Of a stretch of DNA of 64,000 bases, positions 52,632 through 62,933 are shown piece after piece; within the stretch, counting starts at the first letter, position 1, and the number at the start of each line of letters is the position of its first letter. Origin of the DNA: Nocardioides sp. B-3. Lineage in GTDB: Bacteria > Actinomycetota > Actinomycetes > Propionibacteriales > Nocardioidaceae. The stretch spans positions 62,001 to 126,000 of the forward strand of contig NZ_CP087968.1 of assembly GCF_024703895.1 (NCBI RefSeq), given 5' to 3'. The translations under genes were made by a program, and so were the position numbers. Under the pieces are notes generated by a model that saw only the letters and a program-made list of their open reading frames with translations, was not told the origin of the DNA and ran no database searches.

Positions 52632-53869
52632 GACGTCGGCCGCGTAACCGGGATGGTGCGATTGCGGTCCTTGTCGCCCTGTTGGCCGTCGTGCTTTTCA
52701 CCTTGTCTGCGTTCGTCGCCGACCTCGGTGTGGCCTACACGTCCAAGCGACAACTGCAAACGGCGGCGGACGCGGGAGCATTGGCCGCCGCGAAGCGCTT
52801 GGCGGGGAACCCGGATCGTGCGCGTACTTGAAGGCCAACTTCGCAGCCGACGCCAAGGCTGCCGCGGAGGCCATCGCGACGACGAACCGCCCTGCCCGGG
52901 TGAACAAGCTCTTCGCTATCGATTGCCTGACTTCGGGGCCGTACAAAGGCGCTCTCGAGGTCACATACCGCGCGGGGCGGCACCACCCCGACGTTCTTCG
53001 GGGGTGCGGTCGTCGGGAAAGATATTTCGGCCCAGAGCGAGGCGAGTGCCGTCGTCTACGTGCCGAGCGCTGCCAAGCTCAGGCCCTACGCCTTGTGCGA
53101 TCTCGACATACCCGAGGTGGATGACCTCCCTACAGAGGTCAGGGAGATCAAGATGCCGGGTCAGGCGTGGACCGGGTCTGACTGTGAGGCAGCGGAAACC
53201 GGCGGCAACTGGTGGTTCGTGAACTGTCCGGGGATGACCACCATGAACGCTGCGCAAGTGGCGGCCGCCCTGAAGGACGGCTGCGCGAACGACGCCCGTG
53301 TGGTGGAACCACAGACTCCGACGCCGGCGACGGCACTGTCCTCGTCCCTGACGATCAACTGCAACGACCAAGCAGACGTGAGCCCGTTCTGCCCGGACGC
53401 GGACACCGGCGAGTCCAACCTCACCGTCCCCGTCGTGGCTGAGGCCCGGGAGGCGATCCTCGGTGAAACCGTGCTCTTCCCCGTCTTCTGCACGACCACG
53501 ACAGTGTGCGATCCCAGCACCGTGACGGGCACCGGCACCAACCGTGTCTACCCCATCTTCAAACTGGCCCCGGCCGTGGTGTGCGGGTTTCACATCCTCG
53601 ACAAGGGTTCCAACTCGATCAATACCGGCGACTGCGCAGGCAACAGCTTCACCGCGACCTACGCGGAGTATCTGGGGTGCGCCGACAAGAACGACCCCTG
53701 CTTGGCGGGAGTAGACCCCACCACCGGTGCACCGGTATCTCAATCGCCCAAGGAGACCGTCCGGCTGTTCCTGAAGTTCGTGACTGACAGCGACGGCGCG
53801 GGTGGAACGACCTGCACGCTCGGCACTGCGTGTGATGCCGGCCTCCGACAGGTGACCATGAGTCGCTGA
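52616..53869 (+). CDS. TadG-like Tad-domain protein (copy 1)
   Basis: About 415 residues, GTG 52616. The N-terminus RPRNRDGAIAVLVALLAVVLFTLSAFVADLGVAYTSKRQLQTAADAGALAAAKRLAG is the PilZ/TadG-type Tad domain, followed by a Cys-rich extracellular region with a repeated block (PVFCTTTTVCDPSTVTGTGTNRVYPIFKLAPAVVCGFH). It ends GTACDAGLRQVTMSR. Frameshifts near 52815 and 52975. It overlaps the TadE stop by 16 bp, as expected for the TadE-TadG pair. A second, similar protein is encoded at 54498-55710. Confidence 0.8.
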
Positions 53870-54014
53870 GTAATGCCTCAGGCGACATCTCCCGCCGGAC
53901 ATAAACGAACGGCCGGGGCGCGTAGTCCGAATGGGCTATGCGGCTCATGACGGTCAGGGTCATTTTGGGTCAGGGGGCTACTTCTCCACCTGGACCTCTC
54001 TACGCTCCTTCTGA

Positions 54015-54030
54015 TGTCGCGAGCGCGACA
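54015..54030. promoter_or_regulatory. Palindrome upstream of the second tadE gene
   Basis: TGTCGCGAGCGCGACA, two 7-bp arms with a 2-nt centre, 18 bp upstream of the tadE ATG (54049) and just before its Shine-Dalgarno AAGGAG. It could be an operator or a hairpin affecting translation of the second TadE/TadG pair. The rest of the 179-bp gap between 53869 and 54049 shows nothing else. Confidence 0.4.
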
Positions 54031-54048
54031 CGATTTCAAGGAGTGGGA

Positions 54049-54501
54049 ATGCAGCTGCTCAAGCACGCGCGCAGACGACGGGACGAAAACGGTGCGGCTG
54101 CGCTCGAGTTCGCCCTCGTGGTACCGATCCTCCTCCCGGTCCTCATCGGCATCGTGAACTTCGGCTTCGTCTTTGCCCAGCAGATCTCACTCAACAATGC
54201 TGCTCGTCAAGCTGTGCGCTATGCCGTGGTGGATGGCCGCACGTGTGGTCAAATCAAGTCTGAGGGCCAGAACAGTGCCGGGACCGTCGGCATGACCACC
54301 GCCCCTATACCCGTCGTGACGAACTGTGGCAGCGATTCCTCTGTGACGCCATGCAAGGGAACGACCGCCGGCACCAACATCACCGTGACCATGACCGGGA
54401 CCGGCCCATCTCACGAGTGGGCAGTAACGGCGCCTCCGTTCAACTTCATCCCTGTTCCTACGCTGCAGGGAACTGGCGTGATGCGGTGTGAGTTCTCATG
54501 A
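54049..54501 (+). CDS. TadE-family minor pseudopilin (copy 2)
   Basis: Intact 150-residue protein from ATG 54049 preceded by AAGGAG (54038-54043). MQLLKHARRRRDENGAAALEFALVVPILLPVLIGIVNFGFVFAQQISLNNAARQAVRYAVVD; the TadE helix is clear, and the Cys-containing extracellular tail ends MRCEFS. It matches copy 1 in layout (IVNFG-V-AQQ-S-NNAAR-A-R-AVVD). The stop (54499-54501) overlaps the following ATG by ATGA. Codon use is less GC-rich than in neighbouring genes. Confidence 0.85.
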   Translation: MQLLKHARRRRDENGAAALEFALVVPILLPVLIGIVNFGFVFAQQISLNNAARQAVRYAVVDGRTCGQIKSEGQNSAGTVGMTTAPIPVVTNCGSDSSVTPCKGTTAGTNITVTMTGTGPSHEWAVTAPPFNFIPVPTLQGTGVMRCEFS

Positions 54502-55710
54502 GGCGCCGCAACGAATCCGGAGCCATTGCAATCCCGGTCGCCTTGCTAGCCATCGTCATCGTCGGGCTCAGTGCCTTCGTAGCCGACTTCGGTTTGGCCT
54601 ACGCAAACAAGCGAGCCATGCAGACAGCAGCTGATGCTGCGGCCCCGGGGGCCGCCGGCGTCTTCGCCAACGTGGACAAGCGCCTGTGCGCCGACATCCG
54701 GTCTGACGGTTTCACAGATGCCCAAACTGAGGCCACGTCCAAGGTCGCGGCAAACGACACAGGCTCCTCGGTCGGAGCGATGACCCTCTTCGAGGCCGAA
54801 TGCCTTGATGGCGACTTGGTCGTCAGGACGACCGTTACGGGACCCAGTCCGAACTTCTTCGGTGGAGTCTTTGGCATGACCGACGCCTACGAAGTCACTC
54901 GGTCAGCGGCGGCCGCAGTGGAGGCTGGCACCACCGGTCCGAAACTTCGACCCATGGCATTGTGCTTGTCAGATATCCCGGCGAATGCTCAGCCGGGAAC
55001 CCCTTTCAAGCTGTTCGCACTGGGGACGCCCCCGGCTGGACATCTTCCGCGTGTCCGCAGCCTGACAACCTCGGAGCAGGCAACTGGTGGACACTTGACT
55101 GCCCCTTGGAGCACGACGGCGACGGGAACGGCACGTCCGCACTGGCGAATCAGATCCGCAATGGATGCGCGACCCCCATCTCGATTGTCCCCGGCCGGGG
55201 CACCAAGACGGGGATTGATCTGAACGATCATCTTGCCGCCGCGTGCCCATCGGTCTCGACCTCAGCTCCGTTCGCCTGCCTCGAGGGAGACCCCGGTCAG
55301 CCCGACCCCAGGAAACGTTCCACAAGCCCGGAGGGATCTCATCGACTCAGGTGCGACCGTTCCAATCCCGGTGTTCTGCACCAACCCGGGATTGTGTGAT
55401 CACTCGTCAATAACAGGCACTGGTACCAGCGCCATCTTCCCCGTTCACAGGCTCGTGGCCGTTCAGGTCTGCGGCTTCCACTTCGGCAAGCAGAACAAGT
55501 CAGAAATATCCCAGTGCGTCTTCGACGTCCCCCGTCACAACCTGCGGCGAGGCGAGCGCCATGGTTAACGACATCAAGAGCGACAACAGCGACAGCACTT
55601 ACTTGGTCCTGATCGCGCGTAATCTGCAGGTGTCCAACGTCACGGCTGACTCGGAGTGCGATCTTGGGGATGAGAGTTGTGATGGCGGCCTTCGCCAGTG
55701 CGCATGGTGA
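54498..55710 (+). CDS. TadG-like Tad-domain protein (copy 2)
   Basis: About 400 residues, ATG 54498. RRRNESGAIAIPVALLAIVIVGLSAFVADFGLAYANKRAMQTAADAAAPGA is the Tad domain. After frameshifts near 55020, 55310 and 55510 the Cys-rich domain continues (CPQPDNLGAGNWWTLDCPLEHDGDGNGTSALANQIRNGC, then PVFCTNPGLCDHSSITGTGTSAIFPVHRLVAVQVCGFHFG) and ends DLGDESCDGGLRQCAW at TGA 55708-55710. The blocks match copy 1 in order, so the pair arose by tandem duplication and then diverged. Confidence 0.78.
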
Positions 55711-55723
55711 GCGGCGGCTTCAC

Positions 55724-56690
55724 CTACTGACTGCTCGTTCCTCGACAGCGCCGCGCCAGATCCGCGGCACCGACGAGTCCTGCCCTGTTGCCCAGTTCCG
55801 CCCGGCGGATCTCGGCAACGGGGCGGTGACCACGGCCGGTGAGCTGCGCGGCGAACGCAGCCCAGATGGGGTCGATCAGCAGGTCGCCAGCCTCGCTGAC
55901 GCCGCCACCTACGGCGACCAGCGCCGGGTCGAGAACGGCCACCAATGAGGCGATCCCCTCTCCGAGCCACCTGCCGAGGTCCGCGAGCAGGTCGATGGCG
56001 AAACGGTCACCGGCACGGGCAGCCTCGGTGATGAGGGGCCCCGTGATCGCGTCGACGTCGCCACCGACACGTTCGAGGAAGGTCCGAGCTGACGGCGCGC
56101 CACTCGTTGCCGCAGCGCGGGCAGCACGGACAAGCGCACTTCCCGATCCGTAGGCCTCGAGGCAGCCGCGGTTTCCGCAGCCGCACAGGGATCCCGCCGG
56201 GCACCATGCGCAGGTGGCCTATCTCGGCCCCGACGCCGAAGGCGCCGCGGTGCAGCTCGCCGTCGAGCACGATGCCGCCGCCGACGCCGGTGCCGACCGT
56301 GACCAGCAGGAAGTCGTCGACGTCCTTGCCGACGCCGAACGTGAACTCCCCCCGGGCCGCAGCGTTGGCGTCGTTCTCCACGGTGACCGGAAGCGCGACC
56401 CGCGCTTCCAGCTCCGCCTTCAGGTCGAGGTCGCGCCACGCGAGGTTAGGCGCGAACATGACGTGCGCGCGGTTGCGGTCGACGTACCCGGCCGCACCGA
56501 TGCCGACGCAGGTGATGTCGTGCCTGCTCGCGAGCTCCGTGACGAACGTCGCGATCACGTCCTCGATCGCCTCGACGTCCCGGGCGGGCGACTCGACCGT
56601 GAGCATCTCCAGCACGCGTCCGCCGGCGTCGACCACTCCCCCGGCGATCTTGGTGCCGCCGACGTCGATCCCGATAGCAAGACCGCTCAT
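55724..56690 (-). CDS. glkA: ROK-family glucokinase (copy 2)
   Basis: About 322 residues from ATG 56690 (MSGLAIGIDVGGTKIAGGVVDAGGRVLEMLTVE). The catalytic Asp is in VTVENDANAAARGEF, the Gly-rich turn in VTVGTGVGGGIVLDGELHRGAFGVGAEIGH, and the zinc motif, after a frameshift near 56180, in CGCGNRGCLEAYGSG. The text ends GLVGAADLARRCRG. Position next to DUF5304-ArsA-SRPBCC-FadD matches the Streptomyces glkA locus, which supports glucokinase. The 43-bp repeat lies between its start and the next gene. Confidence 0.9.
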
Positions 56691-56697
56691 CGGCGTT

Positions 56698-56740
56698 CCT
56701 TGGTTTCGACACGGCGCTGGCGCGCCTGCTCAACCAGCGG
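56698..56740. repeat. Dispersed inverted-repeat element, second full copy
   Basis: Reverse complement of 49365-49407, identical over all 43 bases by inspection, in the gap between the glkA start and the DUF5304-like gene stop. It is not within a gene. The two copies are in opposite orientation 7.3 kb apart, enclosing the TIGR00300 gene, both ROK genes and the TadE/TadG block. Confidence 0.85.
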
Positions 56741-56748
56741 AACGTCGA

Positions 56749-57155
56749 TCATGTGGTTTCTTCGGGCCAGTCCTCGCCCGACGCGTCCGTGTCGATGCGC
56801 TCGACCTCGCCCCGGTCTGAGTTCGTGTCGGGCGTCGCCGTGGCCGGGATCCCGGCAGCAGCCTGCATGAGGGACGCCGCCGCCGTCGCCAGTGCGCCTT
56901 CACTTCGGGGCTCAGCTGGCGTACGGCGTGCACGGTCCGGCACACGGGACAGACCGTGCACTCGGCGGAACCGGTGGCGAGGTGGTCGTTGAGGTCGTGG
57001 GCCGCGGCCATCGCATGGTCGGAGATGCCGGCAACGCTCTCGCCGAGCCCGCTGCCCTGCTCGCGGGCCCATCCGTTGAGGGCGCCCAGCAGCTTGGCGG
57101 TCTCCTCCGCGAGGGAGCCGACGTCGGGATCGCGCCCGTCTTCGGTGTCGGTCAC
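56749..57155 (-). CDS. DUF5304-like small protein with a CPVC pair
   Basis: About 135 residues from ATG 57155 (MTDTEDGRDPDVGSLAEETAKLLGALNGWAREQGSGLG). It has a Cys pair (ECTVCPVCRTVHAVRQLSPEVKAHL) and, after a frameshift near 56890, an Ala-rich C-terminus ending DWPEETT. This fits the DUF5304-type proteins that sit beside glkA and an ArsA ATPase in actinobacteria. Function unknown. Its start overlaps the ArsA stop by 4 bp. Confidence 0.7.
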
Positions 57156-58322
57156 GACGCCCCTTCCTTGAACCTGACCCGGAGCTCGCCGCCGACGACC
57201 CGGGCACCCGTGATCTGGTGACGACTCAGGCCCGGCGGCAGCGTGAGGAGACGACGATACGACGCCACGCTGACGACGAGCTCGTCGCCGTGCCCGGCGA
57301 GACCGACCTCGTCCCGGGTGACGTAGGGCAGCGCCGTGTGCACCACGGCGCCGGCGGGATCCCGGGTGATGCGGAAGGGACCGACGCCGTCCACGACCTC
57401 GAGCGGATCGGCTTCGCCGTACACCTCACGAGCGAGCTCGCACAGGGCGTCGACCCCGACAGGCTCGCCGGTGCGATACACCGAGCGCCACTGCGGCAGA
57501 CCGGCGAACGACTCGCTGACCCGCCCCGGGATCTCGGTCTGGGACGCGACCCAACCAGCGCGCCACTCGTCCGCGTCCTCGGTCGGGAAGATGCGGTTGA
57601 CCACGACCCCGTCCACGCGATAGCCGAACAGCGAGAGCATCGTGTAGGACCGTCGGGCCTCGGCGAGCACCACCGACTCGGGGGTGAGCACGATGCGCAC
57701 GCTCGCATCGGGCCCGGTGAGCAGGCCGTGCACCTCGTCGAGCTCGGCGTGCAGTCGCTCGATCGCGCCGAACACCGAGTCCTCCGGCATCGGCATCTTG
57801 GCCGCCTTGGACAGCATCGGACCGAGCGCCTTCACGATCTTCCGCTCGACCGGGAAGATCCGCTCCATGTACCACCCGAGCGCCTCGGGCAGCGCGAGCA
57901 GCCGAAGCGTCTCGGCCGTCGGGGCGCAGTCGACGACGATCACGTCCCACTCACCGCTGAGGGCCCGGGCCCGCAGCTCGAGCAGGGCCAGCACTTCCTC
58001 CGCCCCGGGGATGACTGCAAGTTCCTCGGCAGCGACCAGGGTCGACCCCTGCGACGTCGAGGACGCGCAGGAGGTAGGACTGGATCTCGGCCCACGACTG
58101 CTCGAATCGCAGCTGGGCGTCGACCTGCTGGACGAAGAGTCCCGGGGAGACCTCGGTGGGTTCGGCTCCCGCAGGGGCGCCGAACGCGTCGGCGAGCGAG
58201 TGCGCGGCGTCGGTGGACAGGACGAGCGTGCGGTGCCCGGAGGCGGCCGAGAGCGTCGCCGTACCGGCCGCGATGGTGGACTTGCCGACGCCACCCTTGC
58301 CGGTGAAGAGGAGGATCCGCAC
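57152..58322 (-). CDS. ArsA/Get3-family P-loop ATPase
   Basis: About 389 residues, GTG 58322 (VRILLFTGKGGVGKSTIAAGTATLSAASGHRTLVLSTDAAHSLADAFG). Deviant Walker A GKGGVGKST, switch I DAAHSL and VVDCAPTAETLRLLALPEALGWYMERIF are the ArsA family motifs. The middle (MPMPEDSVFGAIERLHAELDEVHGLLTGPDASVRIVLTPESVVLAEARRSYTMLSLFGYRVDGVVVNRIFP) and C-terminus (VASYRRLLTLPPGLSRHQITGARVVGGELRVRF) are typical of actinobacterial Rv2184c relatives. Frameshift near 58040. These ATPases may help in membrane insertion or protein transfer; not arsenic, since no arsB/arsD is present. Overlaps the DUF5304-like gene start. Confidence 0.85.
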
Positions 58323-58339
58323 GCGTCGCGGCTGCGTGC

Positions 58340-58778
58340 TCAGAGCGACTCGACGCGCTTCTTCAGGCCCTTGAGCGCCGCGTCGATGAGGATCTTCTCG
58401 CCCTTGCGCTTGAGCATGCCGATCAGCGGGATCGAGACGTCGAGCGCCGGGGAGTAGGTGACCTCGGTCGAACCGGTGCCCGTGTCGCGAAGCGCGTAGC
58501 AGCCGTCCAGTGCCTTGAGCATCTTGCCCTCGCCGAGGGTCCAGGGTGACCTGGCGATCGCCGTCCCAGTCGTAGACGAGGGTGTACTCGTCCTTGATCG
58601 GGGTGACGTCGAGCGCGAAGTAGACCTGCTCCGCACGACCGTCCGCGCCCTGCACGGTCACGTCGGCCGTGGTGACGCCCGTGGCCCACGAGGGGTAGGA
58701 CTCGAAGTCGGCGATGACGGCCATGACCTCGGCGGGCGGGGCGTCGATCACGATCGACGAAGTCGTCTGTTCGGCCAT
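58340..58778 (-). CDS. SRPBCC family (START-like) protein
   Basis: About 145 residues from ATG 58778 (MAEQTTSSIVIDAPPAEVMAVIADFESYPSWATGVTTADVTVQ). The typical polyketide-cyclase/START fold continues to DEYTLVYDWDGDRQVTL and, after a frameshift near 58545, KALDGCYALRDTGTGSTEVTYSPALDVSIPLIGMLKRKGEKILIDAALKGLKKRVESL. It binds a hydrophobic ligand of unknown identity. In mycobacteria the neighbour Rv2185c (TB16.3) is in the same family and position. It is upstream of the ArsA gene and divergent from fadD. Confidence 0.85.
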
Positions 58779-58867
58779 GGCGCGAACCCTACCGGACCCC
58801 AACCGGCACGGCTCGACCCGCCGGACAGCGATAGCCTGCCCCACACACGTCCTTGAAGGAGGCCTTT

Positions 58868-60661
58868 GTGCGCGAGTTCGCCACGCCGTTGACGATCGAG
58901 ATCCCGACCGTGGGAAACCTGACCGATGACGTGGTCAGCAACGCGCGCAGGCCGCGGACGCCGTTGTCTTCAGCCGCAGCTCCGGTGAGGGCTGGACCGA
59001 CGTCACGGCGGGCGAGTTCCTCGCGGAGGTCAGTGCGGTCGCGAAGGGGCTGATGGCCGCGGGCATCGAAGCCGGTGACCGGGTCGTGCTCATCTCCGGG
59101 ACCCGCTACGAGTGGACCTTGCTCGACTACGCGATCTGGTTCGCGGGTGCGGCGACCGTGCCTGTCTATGAGACGTCGTCCGCCGAGCAGATCGGCTGGA
59201 TCCTGCAGGACTCCGGCGCCAAGGCCGTCGTGGCGGAGGGCGCCGGCCATCTCGCCCGCGTCCGTGAGGCCCGCGAGGCCGGCTCCGGATCCGATCTCAA
59301 CCACGTGTGGTCGCTCGACGACAACGCCGTCAGCGTGCTCGGCAAGCTCGGCCGGGACATCTCCGACGAGGCCCTCGAGGAGCGTCGTACGGCGACCACG
59401 CCGGCCGATCTCGCGACGCTGATCTACACGAGTGGCACGACGGGGCGGCCCAAGGGCTGCATGCTGACGCACGGCAACTTCATGTTCGAGCTGGGCGTGG
59501 CGACGCACGAGCTCGACCGCCTCTTCGACACCGAAGGCGCCTCGACACTGCTGTTCCTGCCACTGGCTCACGTGTTCGCCCGGATCATCCAGGTCGGCTG
59601 CGTCAAGAAGCGGGTGCGCCTCGGGCACAGCTCCGACATCAAGAACCTGCTGGGTGATCTGGAGGTCTTCCAACCCACGTTCATCCCGGCCGTGCCGCGG
59701 GTGTTCGAGAAGGTGTTCAACACCGCATCCCAGCGGGCGACGGCCGACGGTCGGGGCAAGATCTTCGACCGGGCCGCCGAGACGGCGATCTCCTACTCGC
59801 GCGCCCTCGACAAGGGTCGCGTCCCGGTCCGGCTGCGCGCCCAGCACGCTCTGTTCGACAAGCTCGTCTACGGCAAGCTCCGCACCGCGCTCGGTGGGCA
59901 CTGTGAGCACGCCGTCTCCGGCGGCGCTCCCCTCGGCGAGCGGCTCGGTCACTTCTACCGCGGTATCGGGGGTCGTCGTGCTCGAGGGCTACGGCCTGAC
60001 CGAGACCACCGCGGCGCTGACGGTCAACCTCCCAGACGCCCAGAAGATCGGCACGGTGGGCAGGCCGATCCCGGGCACCTCCGTGCGTGTGGCCGACGAC
60101 GGCGAGCTGTTGTTCAAGGGTGGCCGTGTCTTCACCGGGTACTGGGACAACGACGCTGCGACCGCCGAGGCCGTCACCGACGGCTGGTTCCACACCGGTG
60201 ACGTCGGCGAGGTGGACGACGAGGGATTCGTCCGGATCACCGGCCGCAAGAAGGAGATCCCGGTGACGGCCGGCGGCAAGAACGTCGCGCCGGCCGTGCT
60301 CGAGGACCGACTGCGTGCGCACCTGCTCGTCGACCAGTGCATCGTGGTGGGCGACGGCCAGCCGTTCATCGCTGCGCTGGTGACGATTGACCGTGAGTCG
60401 TTCCCCGCCCGGGCCGAGGCACATGGCAAGTCGGGATCGGTCGAGGACAACCTCGAGGACGCTGAGCTCCTCGCCGAGATCGAGGCCGCGGTGGAGGACG
60501 CCAACAAGGCCGTCTCGCGGGCCGAGGCGATCCGAAAGTTCACGATCCTGCCCGACGAGTGGACCGAGGAACGCGGTCACCTCACCCCCAGCCTCAAGCT
60601 CAAGCGCAACGTCGTGATGCGCGAGTTCCGCCAGGACGTCGAAGGGCTCTACGTACCCTGA
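58868..60661 (+). CDS. Long-chain fatty-acid-CoA ligase, FadD15-like
   Basis: About 600 residues, GTG 58868 ([28 protein letters not shown]). ANL-superfamily motifs: the P-loop [97 protein letters not shown]. It activates fatty acids with ATP and CoA. Frameshifts near 58945 and 59967. The gene lies after SRPBCC and ArsA, as in mycobacteria where fadD15 (Rv2187) occupies this position. Confidence 0.9.
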
Positions 60662-60924
60662 TCTGGGCTTACTGCCCGATCGGGCGAGCACATTCGGACT
60701 AGTCGTACGACCGCTGGTCTAGTCATTTCGGGTGGTGTCCGGGCCACCTCTGGGCGGTTTGTTCGGTTTAGCCCACGTCCTCCCTCGAAGCGTCCTAGAT
60801 TCTGCGCCCGGGGCGGAATCTGGGTCCGCCCCGAGGCCGCCGGGCGGGATCTTCAGACACCCGCCGAAAGCCCTGAGCACTCCCAGAAGAACCCCCGGAT
60901 TCTCTGACTGCGAAGGATCGCCAC
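60662..60924 (+). promoter_or_regulatory. Intergenic region upstream of cpaB with paired TAGTC sites
   Basis: The 263-bp gap between fadD and cpaB holds no gene. GACTAGTC (60697-60704, an 8-bp palindrome) and GTCTAGTC (60717-60724) are 20 bp apart, two helical turns, and could bind one regulator twice. An AAGGA box (60913-60917) precedes the cpaB ATG. The region likely contains the Tad operon promoter, but I cannot assign -35/-10 elements. Confidence 0.4.
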
Positions 60925-61700
60925 ATGGCTCGCCGTTCCGTTCTCCTGCTCGTCGCCGCCCTGATCGCCCCGGTCGGTACGGCGCTCATCGTCCTGTACG
61001 TGCAGGGCATCGACCAGCGCGCCACCGAAGGCCGGGAGATGGTCGAGGTGCTCACCGCTTCCGCCACCATCGACACCGGCGAGGACGTCGCCAGTGCCCG
61101 GGAGGCGGGCAAGTTCGAGAAGTCCCGTGTGCGCAAGGACGACCTCATCGAGGGTGCCCTGACGACCACGAGCTCAATCTCGGACGAGGTCGCGCTCGGC
61201 ACCATCTATGCCGGCGAGCAGATCATCGGTGCGAAGTTCGGCAGCCTCGGCGACGCCGACGGTCTCATCATCCCCGACGACAAGCTTGCTGTGTCGGTTG
61301 AGCTTCGGACCCCGAGCGCGTCGCCGGCTTCGTCAACCCCGGCTCCGATGTCGCGATCTTCCTCTCCGCCGACCCGGTGCTGCTCCTTCCCGACGGCAAG
61401 GAGCAGAAGCTGGCGCCGATCACGCGGCTCCTGCTACCCAAGGTGCAGGTGGTCGGCGTGGGCACGACCAGCGTGACGTCGAAGACGATCACGACCGAGG
61501 CCGGCGACGAGGTCACCGAGCAGGTGCCGAGGACGATCCTCACCGTCGCGGTGAACCAGAAGGACGCGGAGAAGCTCATCTTTGCGGCGCGCAACGGCGA
61601 CGTCTCCTTCGCACTACTCACCAAGGACTCCAAGGTCACCGACCAACCGGGCGTTACCGCTGTCGAGATCATGCCGGAGAGCTTCAGGGCCGCGCGGTGA
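60925..61700 (+). CDS. cpaB: Flp pilus assembly protein CpaB/RcpC-like
   Basis: About 258 residues. N-terminal helix RRSVLLLVAALIAPVGTALIVLYVQ, then a SAF-type region (SATIDTGEDVASAREAGKFEKSRVRKDDL, VALGTIYAGEQIIGAKFGS) and, after a frameshift near 61315, a C-terminal part including VAGFVNPGSDVAIFLSADPVLLL and PRTILTVAVNQKDAEKLIFAARNGDVSFALL. CpaB-like proteins bridge the Tad secretin or envelope. The stop overlaps the tadZ gene GTG by 4 bp, so cpaB-tadZ-tadA form an operon. Confidence 0.85.
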
Positions 61701-62931
61701 CGGTCATCATCGAGCCGGATGTCGGCCAACTGAGCATCGTCCAGACGATGCTGCACGGGTCGGTCGCCGTGGCAACGATTGAACAGCTCGAGGCGCATGT
61801 CGCAGCCAGTCCGCACGAGTTCGCCGTGGTCATCGGCCCTACCATCGCTGTCGAGGCAGCGACGACGTTCGCCAAGTGGGCGCGCATCAATCGCCCCGAC
61901 CTCGGTGTGATCCTGTTGCGGCGTACCGTCGACCACGAGGTACTGACGACTGCTCTGCGAAGTGGCATGCGCGAGGTCGTCGAGTCGAATGATCTGGCCG
62001 GCATCACCACGGCCGTCCATCGTGCACGCTCGGTCGCCAGTGAGATCGCGAAGACGATCGAGGTCGAGGCGCAGGCTGCGGCAACATCCGCGATGGCACG
62101 CGCCAAGGCCGACGTGGCCGCCGCCCGGGCGGCCGCCGACGCCCCTCAGGGCACGGTGCTGACCGTCTTCTCCACCAAGGGTGGCGTCGGCAAGAGCCTG
62201 ATCGCGGTCAACACAGCCATGGCCCTCAGCCAGATCGGCAAAAACGTCTGTCTGATCGACCTCGACGTCAACAGTGGCGATGTCGCGATCATGCTGCAGT
62301 TGACCCCGGCACGGACCATCAACGATCTGGTGGCCTTCAACAGCCTGATCGACGAGTACGCCATCGAGTCGATCCTCACACGCCATTCAGACCGGCTCGC
62401 GATCGTCGCGGCGCCGGTGCGCCCGGGACTCCCCCGACCACGCCACGGCGGTCGACATCGGCAAGATGATCGACATGCTCAAGAGCATGTTCGACTTCGT
62501 CGTCATCGATACCTCGGGTGTCTTCGACGACAACGCGCTGACCGCCCCGGACCGCACGGACACCATCATCCCGGTCGCGACACTGGACATCCCGGCGCTC
62601 AAGGGCCTCAAGCTCGCCACCGGCACTCTCGACCTGCTCAACTTCCCGCGCGACACCCGGAAGTTCGTGCTCAACCGGGCAGACGGCAAGGTCGGGTTGA
62701 CGACGGACGAGTTCGAGTCGACGTTGGGCCTGAAGGCGGACATCTCCCCCGGTGTCCAGCCGCGAGGTGCTCTCGGCCGTCAACCGCGGAGAAGCCTTGG
62801 TCCGCGCCTACCCGTCCCATCCCAACAGCAAGGCGATCAACGCCTTGGCCCTGTCGTTCGTCAAGGCAGACGACAGCGAGTCGGCAGGCTCTCGAGCCTC
62901 CGGTTCGCGCTTGCGCCTCAGGAGGGGCTGA
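61697..62931 (+). CDS. tadZ: CpaE/TadZ-like ParA-family ATPase
   Basis: About 410 residues from GTG 61697 (VTVIIEPDVGQLSIVQTMLHGSVAVATIEQLEAHVAASPHEFAVVIGPT). A receiver-like N-terminal domain is followed by a ParA/MinD ATPase: TVFSTKGGVGKSLIAVNTAMALSQIGKNVCLIDLDVNSGDVAIML (deviant Walker A), then FDFVVIDTSGVFDDNALTAPDRTD. Frameshifts near 62430 and 62755. TadZ localises the pilus machinery at the pole. It ends at TGA 62929-62931, two bases before the tadA ATG. Confidence 0.85.
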
Positions 62932-62933
62932 CA

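Noticed and set aside
51097..56690. Segmental duplication of a ROK-TadE-TadG unit
   Set aside because: A tandem duplication would give ROK-E-G-ROK-E-G; the order is ROK-E-G-E-G-ROK, and the ROK proteins are well diverged.
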